Assembly (NCBI RefSeq): GCF_001428125.1
Contig: NZ_LMSM01000012.1
Span: forward strand, 92,467 to 156,466
Length of the DNA: 64,000 nt
Direction: 5' to 3'
DNA from: Nocardioides sp. Soil774
GTDB taxonomy: Bacteria; Actinomycetota; Actinomycetes; Propionibacteriales; Nocardioidaceae
Positions 15,879 to 23,844 of this stretch are shown one piece after another. Position 1 is the stretch's first letter; each line of letters opens with the position of its first letter. Made by a program: the position numbers and the translations under genes. The notes beneath the pieces are model-generated. The model was given only the letters and a program-made list of their open reading frames with translations. It ran no database searches and was not told the DNA's origin.

Positions 15879-16808
15879 GTCACGGATGATCTCGAGCGCG
15901 TGCGCGAGGTCGTCGGGGTAGGTGGACTCGTAGGTGACGTGGTCACCGGTCTCGGGGTGCTCGAAGCCCAGCCGCATGGCGTGCAGCCACTGGCGCTCGA
16001 GCCCGACCCGCTTGGCCAGCGTCGGGTCGGCGCCGTAGGTCAGGTCACCGACGCAGGGGTGCTTGAGCGCGCTCATGTGCACCCGGATCTGGTGCGTGCG
16101 ACCGGTCTCGAGGTGCACCTCGAGCAGGCTGGCGAACCGGTGCGCCTCGAGCGTCTCGTAGTGGGTGATGCTGTGGCGGCCGTCGGCCATGACCGCGAAC
16201 TTGTAGTCGTGGTGCGGGTGGCGGCTGATGGGGGCGTCGACCGTGCCGGCCAGCGGGTCGGGGTGGCCCTGGACGAGCGCGTGGTAGGTCTTGTCGACCG
16301 TGCGGTGGCGGAAGGCGTTCTTGAGCACCGAGTAGGCGTGCTCGGACTTCGCGATGACCATCACGCCGGAGGTGCCCACGTCGAGGCGCTGGACGATGCC
16401 CTCGCGCTCCTTGGCCCCGCTGGTGGAGATCCGGAAGCCCGCCCCGGCGAGGTGCCCGACGACGGTGGGTCCGCGCCAGCCGGGCGAGGGGTGCACGGCG
16501 ACGCCGACCGGCTTGTCGATCACGACGATCGCGTCGTCGTCGTGGATGATCTTGATCCCCTCGACGACCTCCGCCTTCACCTCGAGAGGGTCGCGCTCGG
16601 CCGGGATGGTGACGTCGAGCATCGAGCCGGCGTGCACGCGGTCGCTCTTGCCGACGCCCGCACCGTCGACGAGCACGTGCCCCTGGGCGATCAGGTCGGC
16701 CGCGCGGGTGCGGGAGAAGCCGAACATCCGTGCCATCGCGGCGTCGACGCGCTCGCCGGCGAGGCCGTCCGGGACGAAGACGGTGCGCTGATCGGTGTGG
16801 GTGCTCAT
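15870..16808 (-). CDS. rluD: RluA/RluD family 23S rRNA pseudouridine synthase
   Basis: Converts specific uridines in 23S rRNA to pseudouridine. The 312-residue protein has an N-terminal S4 RNA-binding domain (ERVDAAMARMFGFSRTRAADLI), the catalytic motif GIVQRLDVGTSGVMVIAKSE with the essential Asp, VDKTYHALVQGHP, and ETGRTHQIRVHMSALKHPCVGD. ATG 16808 overlaps the lspA stop by 4 bases, a pairing common in actinobacteria. The C-terminal stop codon is supplied by a repeat element. Confidence 0.95.
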   Translation of the reverse strand: MSTHTDQRTVFVPDGLAGERVDAAMARMFGFSRTRAADLIAQGHVLVDGAGVGKSDRVHAGSMLDVTIPAERDPLEVKAEVVEGIKIIHDDDAIVVIDKPVGVAVHPSPGWRGPTVVGHLAGAGFRISTSGAKEREGIVQRLDVGTSGVMVIAKSEHAYSVLKNAFRHRTVDKTYHALVQGHPDPLAGTVDAPISRHPHHDYKFAVMADGRHSITHYETLEAHRFASLLEVHLETGRTHQIRVHMSALKHPCVGDLTYGADPTLAKRVGLERQWLHAMRLGFEHPETGDHVTYESTYPDDLAHALEIIRDLS

Positions 16809-17371
16809 CGCTCGCCGGACTCGCGCGATCCGTCGAGCCGGATGCCGCGGAAGGTCTGCAGGATGATCAGGGCCGCGGCGACGTTGATGCACATGTCGGC
16901 GACGTTGAAGACCGGCCAGTTGGGCAGCATCAGGAAGTCGACGACGTGACCGTGCAGCGGCTCCGGGTCGCGCACCAACCGGTCGGTGAGGTTGCCGCTC
17001 ACACCGCCGAGCAGGAAGCCGAGGGCCAGGGCCCAGCCGGTGCTGGCGACGCGCCGGCTCAGCCACAGCACGACGCACACGGCGACCATGGCCAGGACCG
17101 TGAAGACGATCGTGAAGCCGGTGCCGGTGCTGAAGGCCGCGCCGGGGTTGAAGGTCAGGTGCAGGGTGAACCAGTCACCGAGGACCGCGATGTCGCCGTC
17201 GGCGAGCGCGGAGAGCGCCCACTGCTTCGACCCGAGGTCGAGGGCGTACGCCGCGACGGCCACGCCGGCGAACAGCAGCCGGGCGTCGAGACGTCGGCGG
17301 CCGGGGACGTGATCGGGGTCGTGGTCGACCGTGTCGCTGGGATTCAGCGACGCTCCTCGCGCTGCTTGCAT
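16805..17371 (-). CDS. lspA: Signal peptidase II (prolipoprotein signal peptidase)
   Basis: Cleaves the signal peptide of diacylated prolipoproteins in the membrane. The 188-residue protein has four membrane helices, the catalytic aspartates in VSGNLTDRLV and VFNVADMCINVAAALI, and LDLGSKQWAL near the first helix. The N-terminus has about 40 extra polar residues. ATG 17371 was chosen; it overlaps the end of the TraR/DksA gene by 28 bases. No later standard start fits well. The gene is coupled to rluD. Confidence 0.93.
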   Translation of the reverse strand: MQAARGASLNPSDTVDHDPDHVPGRRRLDARLLFAGVAVAAYALDLGSKQWALSALADGDIAVLGDWFTLHLTFNPGAAFSTGTGFTIVFTVLAMVAVCVVLWLSRRVASTGWALALGFLLGGVSGNLTDRLVRDPEPLHGHVVDFLMLPNWPVFNVADMCINVAAALIILQTFRGIRLDGSRESGER

Positions 17372-18324
17372 GACATGCACAGTGTGGCATGCGGCACCGC
17401 CATCAACCGATTCTTGCCGATGGGGTTGCCGCAGGACTCGCACACGCCGTAGGTGCCGTCGTCGATGCGGGCCAGCGCTCGGTCGAGCTGGCCGAGCGTC
17501 TCGCGCTCCTTGGCCAGGACGGTGAGCTCGTGGTCGCGCTCGAAGCTCGTCGCGCCGACGTCGGCCTGGTCGTGACCGGCGCCGTCGCCGGCGTCACGCA
17601 TGAGGCGCGCGAGCTCCTCCTCGGCGTGGTCCACCGACTCGGCGAGGCGCTCGCGGTGCTCACGCAGGTCCTTGACGACCTCCTTGAGCTCGGCACTGGT
17701 CCAGGCGTCCTCGCCGTCGAGCACGACGAGGGTGGAGGGCGTGGCCTTGCGGGCCTTCTTGGCGGGCGCAGCCTTCTCGGCGGACGCGGGAACAGCCTTG
17801 GTCACAGGAGCAGCCTTCTTGGTGGAGGTGGAGCGTGGTGCGGCCTTCTGGGCGGGGGCCGCCTTCTTCGCGGGAGCGGCCTTCTTCGCCGGCGCGGTCT
17901 TCTTGGCCGGCGCGGTCTTCTTCGCCGGCGCGGTCTTCTTCGCCGGCGCGGTCTTCTTCGCCGGCGCGGTCTTCTTCGCCGGCGCGGTCTTCTTCGCCGG
18001 CGCGGCCTTCTTCGCCGGCGCGGCCTTCTTGGCCGGCGCGGCCTTCTTGGCCGGCGCGGTCTTCTTCGCCGGCGCGGTCTTCTTCGCCGGCGCGGTCTTC
18101 TTCGCCGGCGCCGCCTTCTTCGCCGGCGCGGCCTTCTTCGCCGGCGCGGCCTTCTTCGCCGGCGCGGCCTTCTTCGCCGGCGCCGCCTTCTTCGCCGGCG
18201 CCGCTTTCTTGGCGGGCGCCGTCTTCTTCGCTGGGGCCTCGGCGGCCGGGGCGGCCTTGCGTCCGATCACTCGCTTGGCGGCAGCAGCCGCCTGACCTGC
18301 GAGGGACTTGCGTGTGCCAGCCAT
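17344..18324 (-). CDS. TraR/DksA zinc-finger protein with long Lys-Ala-Pro repeat N-terminus
   Basis: A 326-residue protein. Residues about 30-165 are 21 copies of the hexapeptide AKK(A/T)AP plus one AQKAAP, a basic tail like those of histone H1-like and mycobacterial HupB proteins. The C-terminal half holds a helical hairpin (HRERLAESVDHAEEELARLM) and the C4 zinc finger CESCGNPIGKNRLMAVPHATLCMSC of the DksA/TraR family. DksA proteins act in the RNA polymerase secondary channel; the tail suggests DNA or RNA binding. The start ATG 18324 has GGAGG 9 bases upstream. It is separated from wag31 by a terminator. Confidence 0.92.
   Translation of the reverse strand: MAGTRKSLAGQAAAAAKRVIGRKAAPAAEAPAKKTAPAKKAAPAKKAAPAKKAAPAKKAAPAKKAAPAKKAAPAKKTAPAKKTAPAKKTAPAKKAAPAKKAAPAKKAAPAKKTAPAKKTAPAKKTAPAKKTAPAKKTAPAKKTAPAKKAAPAKKAAPAQKAAPRSTSTKKAAPVTKAVPASAEKAAPAKKARKATPSTLVVLDGEDAWTSAELKEVVKDLREHRERLAESVDHAEEELARLMRDAGDGAGHDQADVGATSFERDHELTVLAKERETLGQLDRALARIDDGTYGVCESCGNPIGKNRLMAVPHATLCMSCKQREERR
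17840..18238 (-). repeat. 18-bp coding tandem repeat (22 units, AKK[A/T]AP)
   Basis: About 22 copies of an 18-base unit in the TraR/DksA gene. Blocks of AKKTAP and AKKAAP codons alternate and neighbouring units are almost identical in DNA, as expected from recent slippage or unequal exchange. Copy number probably varies between strains and may be misassembled in short-read data. Confidence 0.9.
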
Positions 18325-18425
18325 TTCCGAGGGCCTCCAGCCATGCATCGGGTGTGGCGGGAACCACAACTGGCAGGGAGGTTAGCCGCTGCTGGCGGGG
18401 GTTCCAACCTCGGCTCGCCGAAATG

Positions 18426-18459
18426 CGAGAACGGCCACCCTCTCGGGTGGCCGTCCTCG
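18426..18459 (-). terminator. Rho-independent-like terminator after wag31
   Basis: A perfect 10-bp stem ACGGCCACCC/GGGTGGCCGT with a GAGA loop, extended by CGAG/CTCG and a G-U pair. It lies between wag31 and the TraR/DksA gene. It would separate the dcw/division transcript from the rluD-lspA group. There is no strong U-run on the minus strand. Confidence 0.7.
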
Positions 18460-18481
18460 TTTCACAGGCGTGTTCGAAGCC

Positions 18482-19237
18482 TCAGCTCTCCTCGTCGCCC
18501 AGCACCGAGCGCAGGCGCTTGGGCGCGCTCGGGTTGTCGACGGGAGCCTGGCTCTCGGCGCCGTTGGAGAGCGACTCGAGCTGCTGGGTGAAGTAGGTCT
18601 TCAACCGCGAGCGGTACTCGCGCTCGAACTGGCGCAGGGTCTCGACGTCGCTGTTGAGCTTGTCGCGCTCCTTCTCCAGGTCACCGAACATCTGCTGGCG
18701 GCGCTCGGCGGTCTCGGAGTCGAGCATCTGCGAACGCTGGCGGGCGTCGGCCTCCATGCGGTCGGCCTTGGTCTTCGACTCGGCCTCGAGGCGCTCGGCC
18801 TTGGTGCGCGCGGCCCCGACGATGCGGTCGGCCTCGTTCTTGGCGTCCTCGACGAGCTCGTCGGCGTTGCGCGTGGCGATCTCGAGCAGGCGGGCCGCAG
18901 CGTTGGACGCGTCGGCGATGTTGCTGACGCGGGCCGTCTGGACCGGCGGGGTCGGCGCCGCCATCGGGGCGACGCGCTCCGGCTCGGGCTCCGGCTCCGG
19001 CTCGGGCTCCGGCTCGGGAGCGGCGGGGGCGAACGACGCAGTGGCCGGCGCCGCAGCGGGCGCGCCGGACTGGGCGGCGGTGAGCTTCGACCGCAGGTCG
19101 TCGTTCTCCTTGGTGAGCCGCGCGAGCTCGGCCTCGACCTCGTCGAGGAACTGGTCCACCTCGCCCATGTCGTAGCCCTCACGGAGACGGACAGGCGTAA
19201 AGCGCTTGTTGCTCACGTCCTCAGGCGTCAGCGGCAT
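18482..19237 (-). CDS. wag31: DivIVA/Wag31 polar growth and division protein
   Basis: A coiled-coil protein that marks curved membrane at the poles and septum and directs wall growth in actinobacteria. The 251-residue product opens with MPLTPEDVSNKRF, followed by REGYDMGEVDQFLDEVEAELARL, the DivIVA domain. The middle has an Ala/Pro linker with an (EP)n run, and residues about 110-220 form a long coiled coil. The ATG at 19237 is preferred because it matches the family N-terminus and has GAGG 4-8 bases upstream; ATG 19267 would add 10 residues without a ribosome site. Confidence 0.93.
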   Translation of the reverse strand: MPLTPEDVSNKRFTPVRLREGYDMGEVDQFLDEVEAELARLTKENDDLRSKLTAAQSGAPAAAPATASFAPAAPEPEPEPEPEPEPERVAPMAAPTPPVQTARVSNIADASNAAARLLEIATRNADELVEDAKNEADRIVGAARTKAERLEAESKTKADRMEADARQRSQMLDSETAERRQQMFGDLEKERDKLNSDVETLRQFEREYRSRLKTYFTQQLESLSNGAESQAPVDNPSAPKRLRSVLGDEES

Positions 19238-19291
19238 GACCTCACCCAAACTTTCACTCTTCGACATTCACGGTGGCTCTGCTGTCAGGAG

Positions 19292-19297
19292 ACAATA
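19292..19297 (-). promoter_or_regulatory. Putative -10 element (TATTGT) of wag31
   Basis: TATTGT lies about 55 bases upstream of ATG 19237, in the 133-base gap after yggT. A TGTGCC sequence sits about 18 bases further upstream. This suggests wag31 has its own promoter. Confidence 0.4.
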
Positions 19298-19370
19298 GCG
19301 CCCGGCGGTGCACACGGCACAGTGGCCCGTGTGACGGGTGGTTCTGGTGCTGGACAGTGGTGCAGGAGCA

Positions 19371-19664
19371 TCACGCCAAGAAGATGGTGCGCACCACGCT
19401 GAGCAGGAGCCAGGCGGTCACCATCACGAGCAGGAAGCTCAGGTCGAGGGCGACCGAGCCGATCCGCAGCGGCGGGATCACCTTGCGCAGCGCGACGATC
19501 GGCGGGTCCGTGGCGGAGTAGACGCCCTCGAGCGCGACGAGCAGGGGACCACGTGGCTCCCACTGGCGCGCGAAGACCTGCACCCAGTCCACGATGAAGC
19601 GGATCCAGAGCATGGCGATGAAGAAGTAGAGGACGTAGTAGAGCGTGTAGCCGATGATCTGCAC
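19371..19664 (-). CDS. YggT family membrane protein
   Basis: A 97-residue integral membrane protein with two hydrophobic segments (YTLYYVLYFFIAMLWIRFIV and LDLSFLLVMVTAWLLLSVVR) and the family segment TDPPIVALRKVIPPLRIG between them. YggT genes usually sit between sepF and divIVA in Gram-positive bacteria, as here, and are thought to help division or envelope function. It follows sepF by 14 bases. Confidence 0.93.
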   Translation of the reverse strand: MQIIGYTLYYVLYFFIAMLWIRFIVDWVQVFARQWEPRGPLLVALEGVYSATDPPIVALRKVIPPLRIGSVALDLSFLLVMVTAWLLLSVVRTIFLA

Positions 19665-19678
19665 GGGGAAAGAGTGCC

Positions 19679-20164
19679 TCAGCTCTGGTTGAAGAAGCCG
19701 TCCTCGGCGATCCGCTGCTTGTCCTCGGCGGAGACCGCGACGTTGGGCGGCGAGAGCAGGAAGACCTTGTTGGTCACCCGCTCGATCGTGCCCCGCGTGG
19801 CGAAGATGAGGCCGGCGGCGAAGTCGACGAGGCGCTTGGCGTCGTTGTCGTCCATCTCACTGAGGTTCATGATCACCGGGGTGCCGTCGCGGTAGTTCTC
19901 ACCGACCAGGCGGGCCTCGTTGTAGTTGCGGGGGTGCAGGGTGGTGATGCGGCTCAACTCGGCCACGACTCCCGTCTGGACCGACGCCGGACGACGGCGC
20001 TCGGCAAGGTCGGACACAGGGGCAGGACGTCGCTCGCGAGCAACCGGACGCTGCTCGACGGCCTCCTGCGTGGAGGTCTCGGTGTCACCGTCGTAGTCGT
20101 CGTAGTGGCCGGTGTCCTCGAGCAGGCCGAGGTACTCGCCGATCTTGCGCATCGCGCCGCTCAT
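19679..20164 (-). CDS. sepF: Cell division protein SepF
   Basis: Anchors FtsZ filaments to the membrane; essential in actinobacteria, which lack FtsA. The 161-residue protein has an N-terminal amphipathic stretch (MSGAMRKIGEYLGLLED), a polar linker, and the C-terminal SepF core with PRNYNEARLVGENYRDGTPV, NLSEMDDNDAKRLVDFAAGL and the final KVFLLSP. It is followed closely by yggT. Confidence 0.96.
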   Translation of the reverse strand: MSGAMRKIGEYLGLLEDTGHYDDYDGDTETSTQEAVEQRPVARERRPAPVSDLAERRRPASVQTGVVAELSRITTLHPRNYNEARLVGENYRDGTPVIMNLSEMDDNDAKRLVDFAAGLIFATRGTIERVTNKVFLLSPPNVAVSAEDKQRIAEDGFFNQS

Positions 20165-20225
20165 GAGACTGATCCTCTGCTAGGCATGGCGTCCGGTTCC
20201 GGACGCCTGGTGACTGTCACTGACA

Positions 20226-20927
20226 TTACTGGACCTCGGGCCTCGGACCGAGGACCGCGGACCCGACACGCACGTGTGTCGCGCCGTGGGTGATCGCCGC
20301 CTCCAGGTCGCCGCTCATGCCGGCCGACAGCACGGTGGCGTCGGGGTGCTCGCGCACGAAGTCGGCGCGCACGTCGGCCAGGCGCGAGAAGGCCGCCTCC
20401 GGGGCCTCCCCGAGCGGCGCGACGGCCATCAGGCCCCGCAACCGCAGCATCGGCGCCTCCTCCACCCGTCGGGCGAGGTCGGCGACGTCGGAGGGGACGG
20501 CGCCGGAGCGGTGCTCGGCGCCCGCCGGGTCGAGGCTGACCTGCAGCAGCACCTCGACGTCGCGCCCGCGGGCCTGCGCACCGCGCGACAGCGGGCCGAC
20601 GAGCTTGGCGCGGTCGAGCGACTCGACGGTGTCGGCGTAGGACGCCACCGCCGCGGCCTTGTTGGACTGCAGCCCGCCGATGAAGTGCCAGCGCAGGCCG
20701 AGGTCGGCGCACTCGGCGACCTTGGCCTCCGCCTCCTGGTGCCGGTTCTCGCCGACGTCGGTGACACCGAGGTCGGCCAGCAGGCGCACGTCGGAGGCGG
20801 GGAAGAACTTGGTGACCACCACGAGCGACACGTCGTCCTGCGGCCGTCCGGCCTCGGAGCACGCAGTCGCGATGCGCCGGCGTACGACGTCGAGGTTGGC
20901 GGCGAGCTCGTCGCGCCGCGCCGTCAC
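20226..20927 (-). CDS. YggS family PLP-binding protein (PLP homeostasis)
   Basis: A 233-residue single-domain TIM-barrel protein of the YggS/PROSC family, which binds pyridoxal phosphate and balances vitamin B6 pools without known enzymatic activity. The PLP lysine is in VVTKFFPASDV, and DVGENRHQEA, WHFIGGLQSNKA and SAGMSGDLEAAITHGATHVRVGSAV are family signatures. Its start overlaps the pgeF stop by 4 bases, a typical pairing in this cluster. Confidence 0.95.
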   Translation of the reverse strand: MTARRDELAANLDVVRRRIATACSEAGRPQDDVSLVVVTKFFPASDVRLLADLGVTDVGENRHQEAEAKVAECADLGLRWHFIGGLQSNKAAAVASYADTVESLDRAKLVGPLSRGAQARGRDVEVLLQVSLDPAGAEHRSGAVPSDVADLARRVEEAPMLRLRGLMAVAPLGEAPEAAFSRLADVRADFVREHPDATVLSAGMSGDLEAAITHGATHVRVGSAVLGPRPEVQ

Positions 20928-21634
20928 GGGTGGCTCCAGATGACCCCGGCGAAGCGGGTCGCGGCCGCACCGTCACGACGGTAGGACGGCCAGGTGGCGT
21001 CCTCCCGGGTGCAGGCGTCCACGACGCGTACGTCGGTGAGGCCGGCGGCGGCCAGCTGGGCGCGCACACCAGCGCCGAGGTCGAGCGCGGGGGTGCCCCA
21101 CGACGTGGTGGAGCGGGCCTCCGGGACGATCGCGGCGACCTCGTCGCACAGGTCGGCGGGCACCTCGTAGCAGGAGCCGCAGACGTGCGGCCCGATCCAC
21201 GCGACGCTCGGGTCGGAGCCCTGCTCGCGGAGGCGGGCGACCGCCGCCGGCACGACGCCGGCCACGAGGCCGGCACGGCCCGCGTGGGCCGCCGCGATCC
21301 AGCCGGTGGCCGGGTCGGCCAGCAGGACCGGCACGCAGTCGGCCGCGCGGGCGAGCAGAGCGACCCGCGGCGCACTGGTGAACAACGCGTCACATGTCGG
21401 TGATCCGTCCGGGTCGTGCAGGACGGACATCGACGAGTCCACCAGCGCCGTGTCCGCGCCGTGCACCTGGTGCATGAGGACCGGCATGGCGCCCGTCTCC
21501 ATCGTGAGGCGTCGCAGCGCCGCGCTGCGCACCGCCTCGTCAGCTCCGTCGCCGAGGCTGAGCGAGACGTCGGTGAAGGCGACCTCGATCACGAGGTCGC
21601 CTTCGATCCGATCGCGGTGGCGCAGCAGGGTCAC
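20924..21634 (-). CDS. pgeF: Peptidoglycan editing factor PgeF (laccase-domain, YfiH family)
   Basis: A 236-residue multicopper-like fold protein. In E. coli PgeF removes wrongly placed L-Ser from UDP-MurNAc. Metal ligands are visible in MHQVHGADTAL, RAADCVPVLLADP and AAHAGRAGLVAGVV, with GPHVCGSCYEVP further on. The start is GTG 21634, 10 bases after ftsZ. Its location right after ftsZ fits a role in wall precursor quality control. Confidence 0.94.
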   Translation of the reverse strand: MTLLRHRDRIEGDLVIEVAFTDVSLSLGDGADEAVRSAALRRLTMETGAMPVLMHQVHGADTALVDSSMSVLHDPDGSPTCDALFTSAPRVALLARAADCVPVLLADPATGWIAAAHAGRAGLVAGVVPAAVARLREQGSDPSVAWIGPHVCGSCYEVPADLCDEVAAIVPEARSTTSWGTPALDLGAGVRAQLAAAGLTDVRVVDACTREDATWPSYRRDGAAATRFAGVIWSHP

Positions 21635-21644
21635 GTCAGGACGG

Positions 21645-22901
21645 TCACTTCAAGAAGTCGGGCACGTCGAGGTCGTCGTCGTCGAACTGCACCTGACGCG
21701 GCTGCCGGGGCTGGGCCGGGGCCGACTGCGACGCACCGGCCGGGGCGCCCTGGCCGGGCTGTGCCTGCTGGCCCGACTGCTGACCGGACGGGGCCGACGG
21801 CGCGAAGGTCGGGGCCGCCGAGGTGGTGGCGGGCCGTGCCGGCGCCGAGCCCGACGAGCCGCCCGCGAGCTGCTGGGCGGCGGCCCGGGTCTGCTCCTGC
21901 GTCTGCGCGGGCTGGCCCTGTCGCAGGACGTTGCCGTCGGAGCGACGCTTGGGCATGCCGCCGTCGAAGCCGGCGGCGATCACGGTCACCCGCACCTCGT
22001 CACCGAGGGCGTCGTCGATCGTCGCACCGAAGATGATGTTGGCCTCGGCGTGGGCGGCCTGCGAGACCAGCGCGGCGGCCTCGTTGATCTCGAAGAGACC
22101 CAGGTCGGAGCCACCGGCGATCGAGAGCAGCACGCCGTGGGCACCCTCGATGCTCGCCTCGAGCAGCGGGCTGGACACGGCCATCTCGGCGGCGGCGACC
22201 GCGCGGTCCTCGCCGCGGGCCGAGCCGATGCCCATGAGGGCGGAGCCGGCGTTGGCCATCACGGACTTCACGTCGGCGAAGTCGAGGTTGATCAGGCCGG
22301 GGGTGGTGATCAGGTCGGTGATGCCCGAGACACCCTGCAGCAGCACCTGGTCGGCCTGCTTGAAGGCGTCGAGGATCGACACGCTGCGGTCGGTGATCGA
22401 GAGCAGCCGGTCGTTGGGGATGACGATGAGGGTGTCGACCTCCTCGCGGAGCTGGCTGATGCCCTCCTCCGCGGAGTTGGCGCGACGACGGCCCTCGAAG
22501 GCGAACGGGCGGGTCACGACGCCGATGGTCAGCGCGCCCAGCGAGCGGGCGATGCGGGCCACGACGGGCGCACCACCGGTGCCGGTGCCGCCGCCCTCGC
22601 CGGCGGTCACGAACACCATGTCGGCGCCCTTGATGACCTCCTCGATCTCGTCGGCGTGGTCCTCGGCCGCCTTGGCGCCCACGTCGGGGTTGGCGCCGGC
22701 GCCGAGGCCGCGGGTGAGCTCGCGGCCGATGTCGAGCTTGACGTCGGCGTCGCTCATGAGGAGTGCCTGGGCGTCGGTGTTGATCGCGATGAACTCGACG
22801 CCCTTGAGGCCGACCTCGATCATCCGGTTGACGGCGTTGACGCCACCGCCACCGATGCCCACGACCTTGATGATCGCCAGGTAGTTCTGCGCTGCTGCCA
22901 C
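21645..22901 (-). CDS. ftsZ: Cell division GTPase FtsZ
   Basis: Tubulin-like GTPase that forms the Z ring. The 418-residue protein has the N-terminal KVVGIGGGGVNAVNRMIE, NTDAQALL, the GTP-binding GEGGGTGTGGAPVV, the T7 loop NLDFADVKSVM with catalytic Asp residues, a long Gln/Pro/Ala-rich linker and the conserved tail DDDDLDVPDFLK that binds SepF and other partners. GTG 22901 has GGAAGG and GGAG sequences upstream. A separate promoter region lies in the 208-base gap after ftsQ. Confidence 0.98.
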   Translation of the reverse strand: MAAAQNYLAIIKVVGIGGGGVNAVNRMIEVGLKGVEFIAINTDAQALLMSDADVKLDIGRELTRGLGAGANPDVGAKAAEDHADEIEEVIKGADMVFVTAGEGGGTGTGGAPVVARIARSLGALTIGVVTRPFAFEGRRRANSAEEGISQLREEVDTLIVIPNDRLLSITDRSVSILDAFKQADQVLLQGVSGITDLITTPGLINLDFADVKSVMANAGSALMGIGSARGEDRAVAAAEMAVSSPLLEASIEGAHGVLLSIAGGSDLGLFEINEAAALVSQAAHAEANIIFGATIDDALGDEVRVTVIAAGFDGGMPKRRSDGNVLRQGQPAQTQEQTRAAAQQLAGGSSGSAPARPATTSAAPTFAPSAPSGQQSGQQAQPGQGAPAGASQSAPAQPRQPRQVQFDDDDLDVPDFLK

Positions 22902-22927
22902 GGCTCCGGGGCCTTCCTTGAGTGGTC

Positions 22928-22955
22928 TGCTGTGAGATCTGTGCTGTGAGATCTG
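22928..22955 (-). repeat. Tandem 14-bp repeat in the ftsZ leader
   Basis: Two perfect head-to-tail copies of CAGATCTCACAGCA (minus strand) lie 27-54 bases upstream of the ftsZ GTG. They lie within the presumed 5' untranslated region. A regulator or RNA structure may use them, but the function is unknown. Confidence 0.75.
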
Positions 22956-22989
22956 GGGGACGAGTGTCGACCTGCTGCCCTCGGGACCG

Positions 22990-23035
22990 CGAAACCCTAA
23001 CCGTGAACCTGAGGGTTATAGTTATGTCAACCTCG
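22990..23035 (-). promoter_or_regulatory. Putative ftsZ promoter with inverted repeat
   Basis: On the minus strand a perfect TTGACA (23025-23030) is followed by TAACTATAACCCTCAGG and then an inverted repeat AACCCT...AGGGTT (arms 23012-23017 and 22993-22998). The -10 hexamer is not clear: TTCACG is at the right distance, and TAGGGT is too far. The AT-rich stretch stands out strongly from the GC-rich surroundings. Confidence 0.55.
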
Positions 23036-23109
23036 CCTTTCGCAAGACCTTAGGCAGGGCGCGCGCCGAATCGGTGGTGGACACGCCCGCGAGTTGCGCG
23101 AGTCGCGCC

Positions 23110-23844
23110 TCAGCGGACGGTCGGGTTGCCCGGGACGCTGACGTCGTAGACGCTCGCCTGCTGCGCGGCGAGCAGCGGGTCGATGACCTCGGCCTTGAGC
23201 GCGGACTCCTCCGCGCTCCCCCACATCACCTGGCGGCCGTCGCGCAGCACCAGGGTGATCTGGTCCACGGTGGCGACCTCGACGTGGTCGACGCGGGTGG
23301 AGAGGTCCTCGGGCAGTGCGGACACCACCGTGGCCGCCTCCTTGAGCGCGTCGGTGCCGGCGTCGGCGCCCGGGCGGATGCGCGGCATCCCGCGCGGCGC
23401 AGTGCGGTACTCGCGGAACACCACCCCGTCGGGGTCGAGCCCGCGCAGGCTGCCGGCGATCTCGACGACCGCGACGGCGGTGCGCTCGACCACCTCGATG
23501 CGTACGGCGTCGGGCCAGCTGCGCGTCACGTCGACCGACTTGACCTCCGCCATCGACCCCACCCGCGCGTCGGCGCGGTCGAGGTCGACGAGCGCGAGCT
23601 GCTCACCGAGCGGGACGTCGGCGATCTCGCGCACCCGGGCGTCGCTCAGCAGCTCGTTGCCCACGACCTCGACCCGGGCGACCTGGAGCCGGGCGGAGAA
23701 GAAGACGAGGTAGACCGAGGTGGACACGAGGGCGAGGACGACCAGCACGACCAGCACGTAGCGCAGCGAGAGCCAACGTCGTGCCCACTGGCGGCGCGCG
23801 AAGCGGCGCCGGGTGCGCAGGCTGGTGCGCTCGTCTTGCTCCAC
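23110..23844 (-). CDS. ftsQ: Cell division protein FtsQ (POTRA domain)
   Basis: A divisome scaffold that binds FtsL and FtsB-type proteins. The 244-residue bitopic protein has a basic N-terminus (RTRRRFARRQWARRW), one membrane helix (YVLVVLVVLALVSTSVYLVF), then a POTRA domain starting ARVEVVGNELLSDARVREIA and a beta domain to residue 244. It starts at GTG 23844, directly after the murC stop with no gap (TGAGTG). Confidence 0.95.
   Translation of the reverse strand: MEQDERTSLRTRRRFARRQWARRWLSLRYVLVVLVVLALVSTSVYLVFFSARLQVARVEVVGNELLSDARVREIADVPLGEQLALVDLDRADARVGSMAEVKSVDVTRSWPDAVRIEVVERTAVAVVEIAGSLRGLDPDGVVFREYRTAPRGMPRIRPGADAGTDALKEAATVVSALPEDLSTRVDHVEVATVDQITLVLRDGRQVMWGSAEESALKAEVIDPLLAAQQASVYDVSVPGNPTVR

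Noticed and set aside
8743..15889. Very long open frames on the plus strand (8743-11283, 11070-14891, 14543-15889) opposite DUF3352, dnaE and the following genes
   Set aside because: They are mirror frames of strongly conserved minus-strand genes in GC-rich DNA. The translations are low-complexity and match no family.
17840..18238. CRISPR-like or satellite repeat
   Set aside because: The 18-bp repeats are in frame, have no spacers and code for a continuous Lys/Ala/Pro tail of the DksA-type protein.
18473..18482. GTTCGAAG near the wag31 end as a second SOS box
   Set aside because: Only half of the palindrome is present, and its location after the gene does not fit LexA control.
23027..23224. 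Small minus-strand frame in the ftsQ-ftsZ gap
   Set aside because: It overlaps the end of ftsQ in another frame and covers the ftsZ promoter. It has no ribosome site and no family features.
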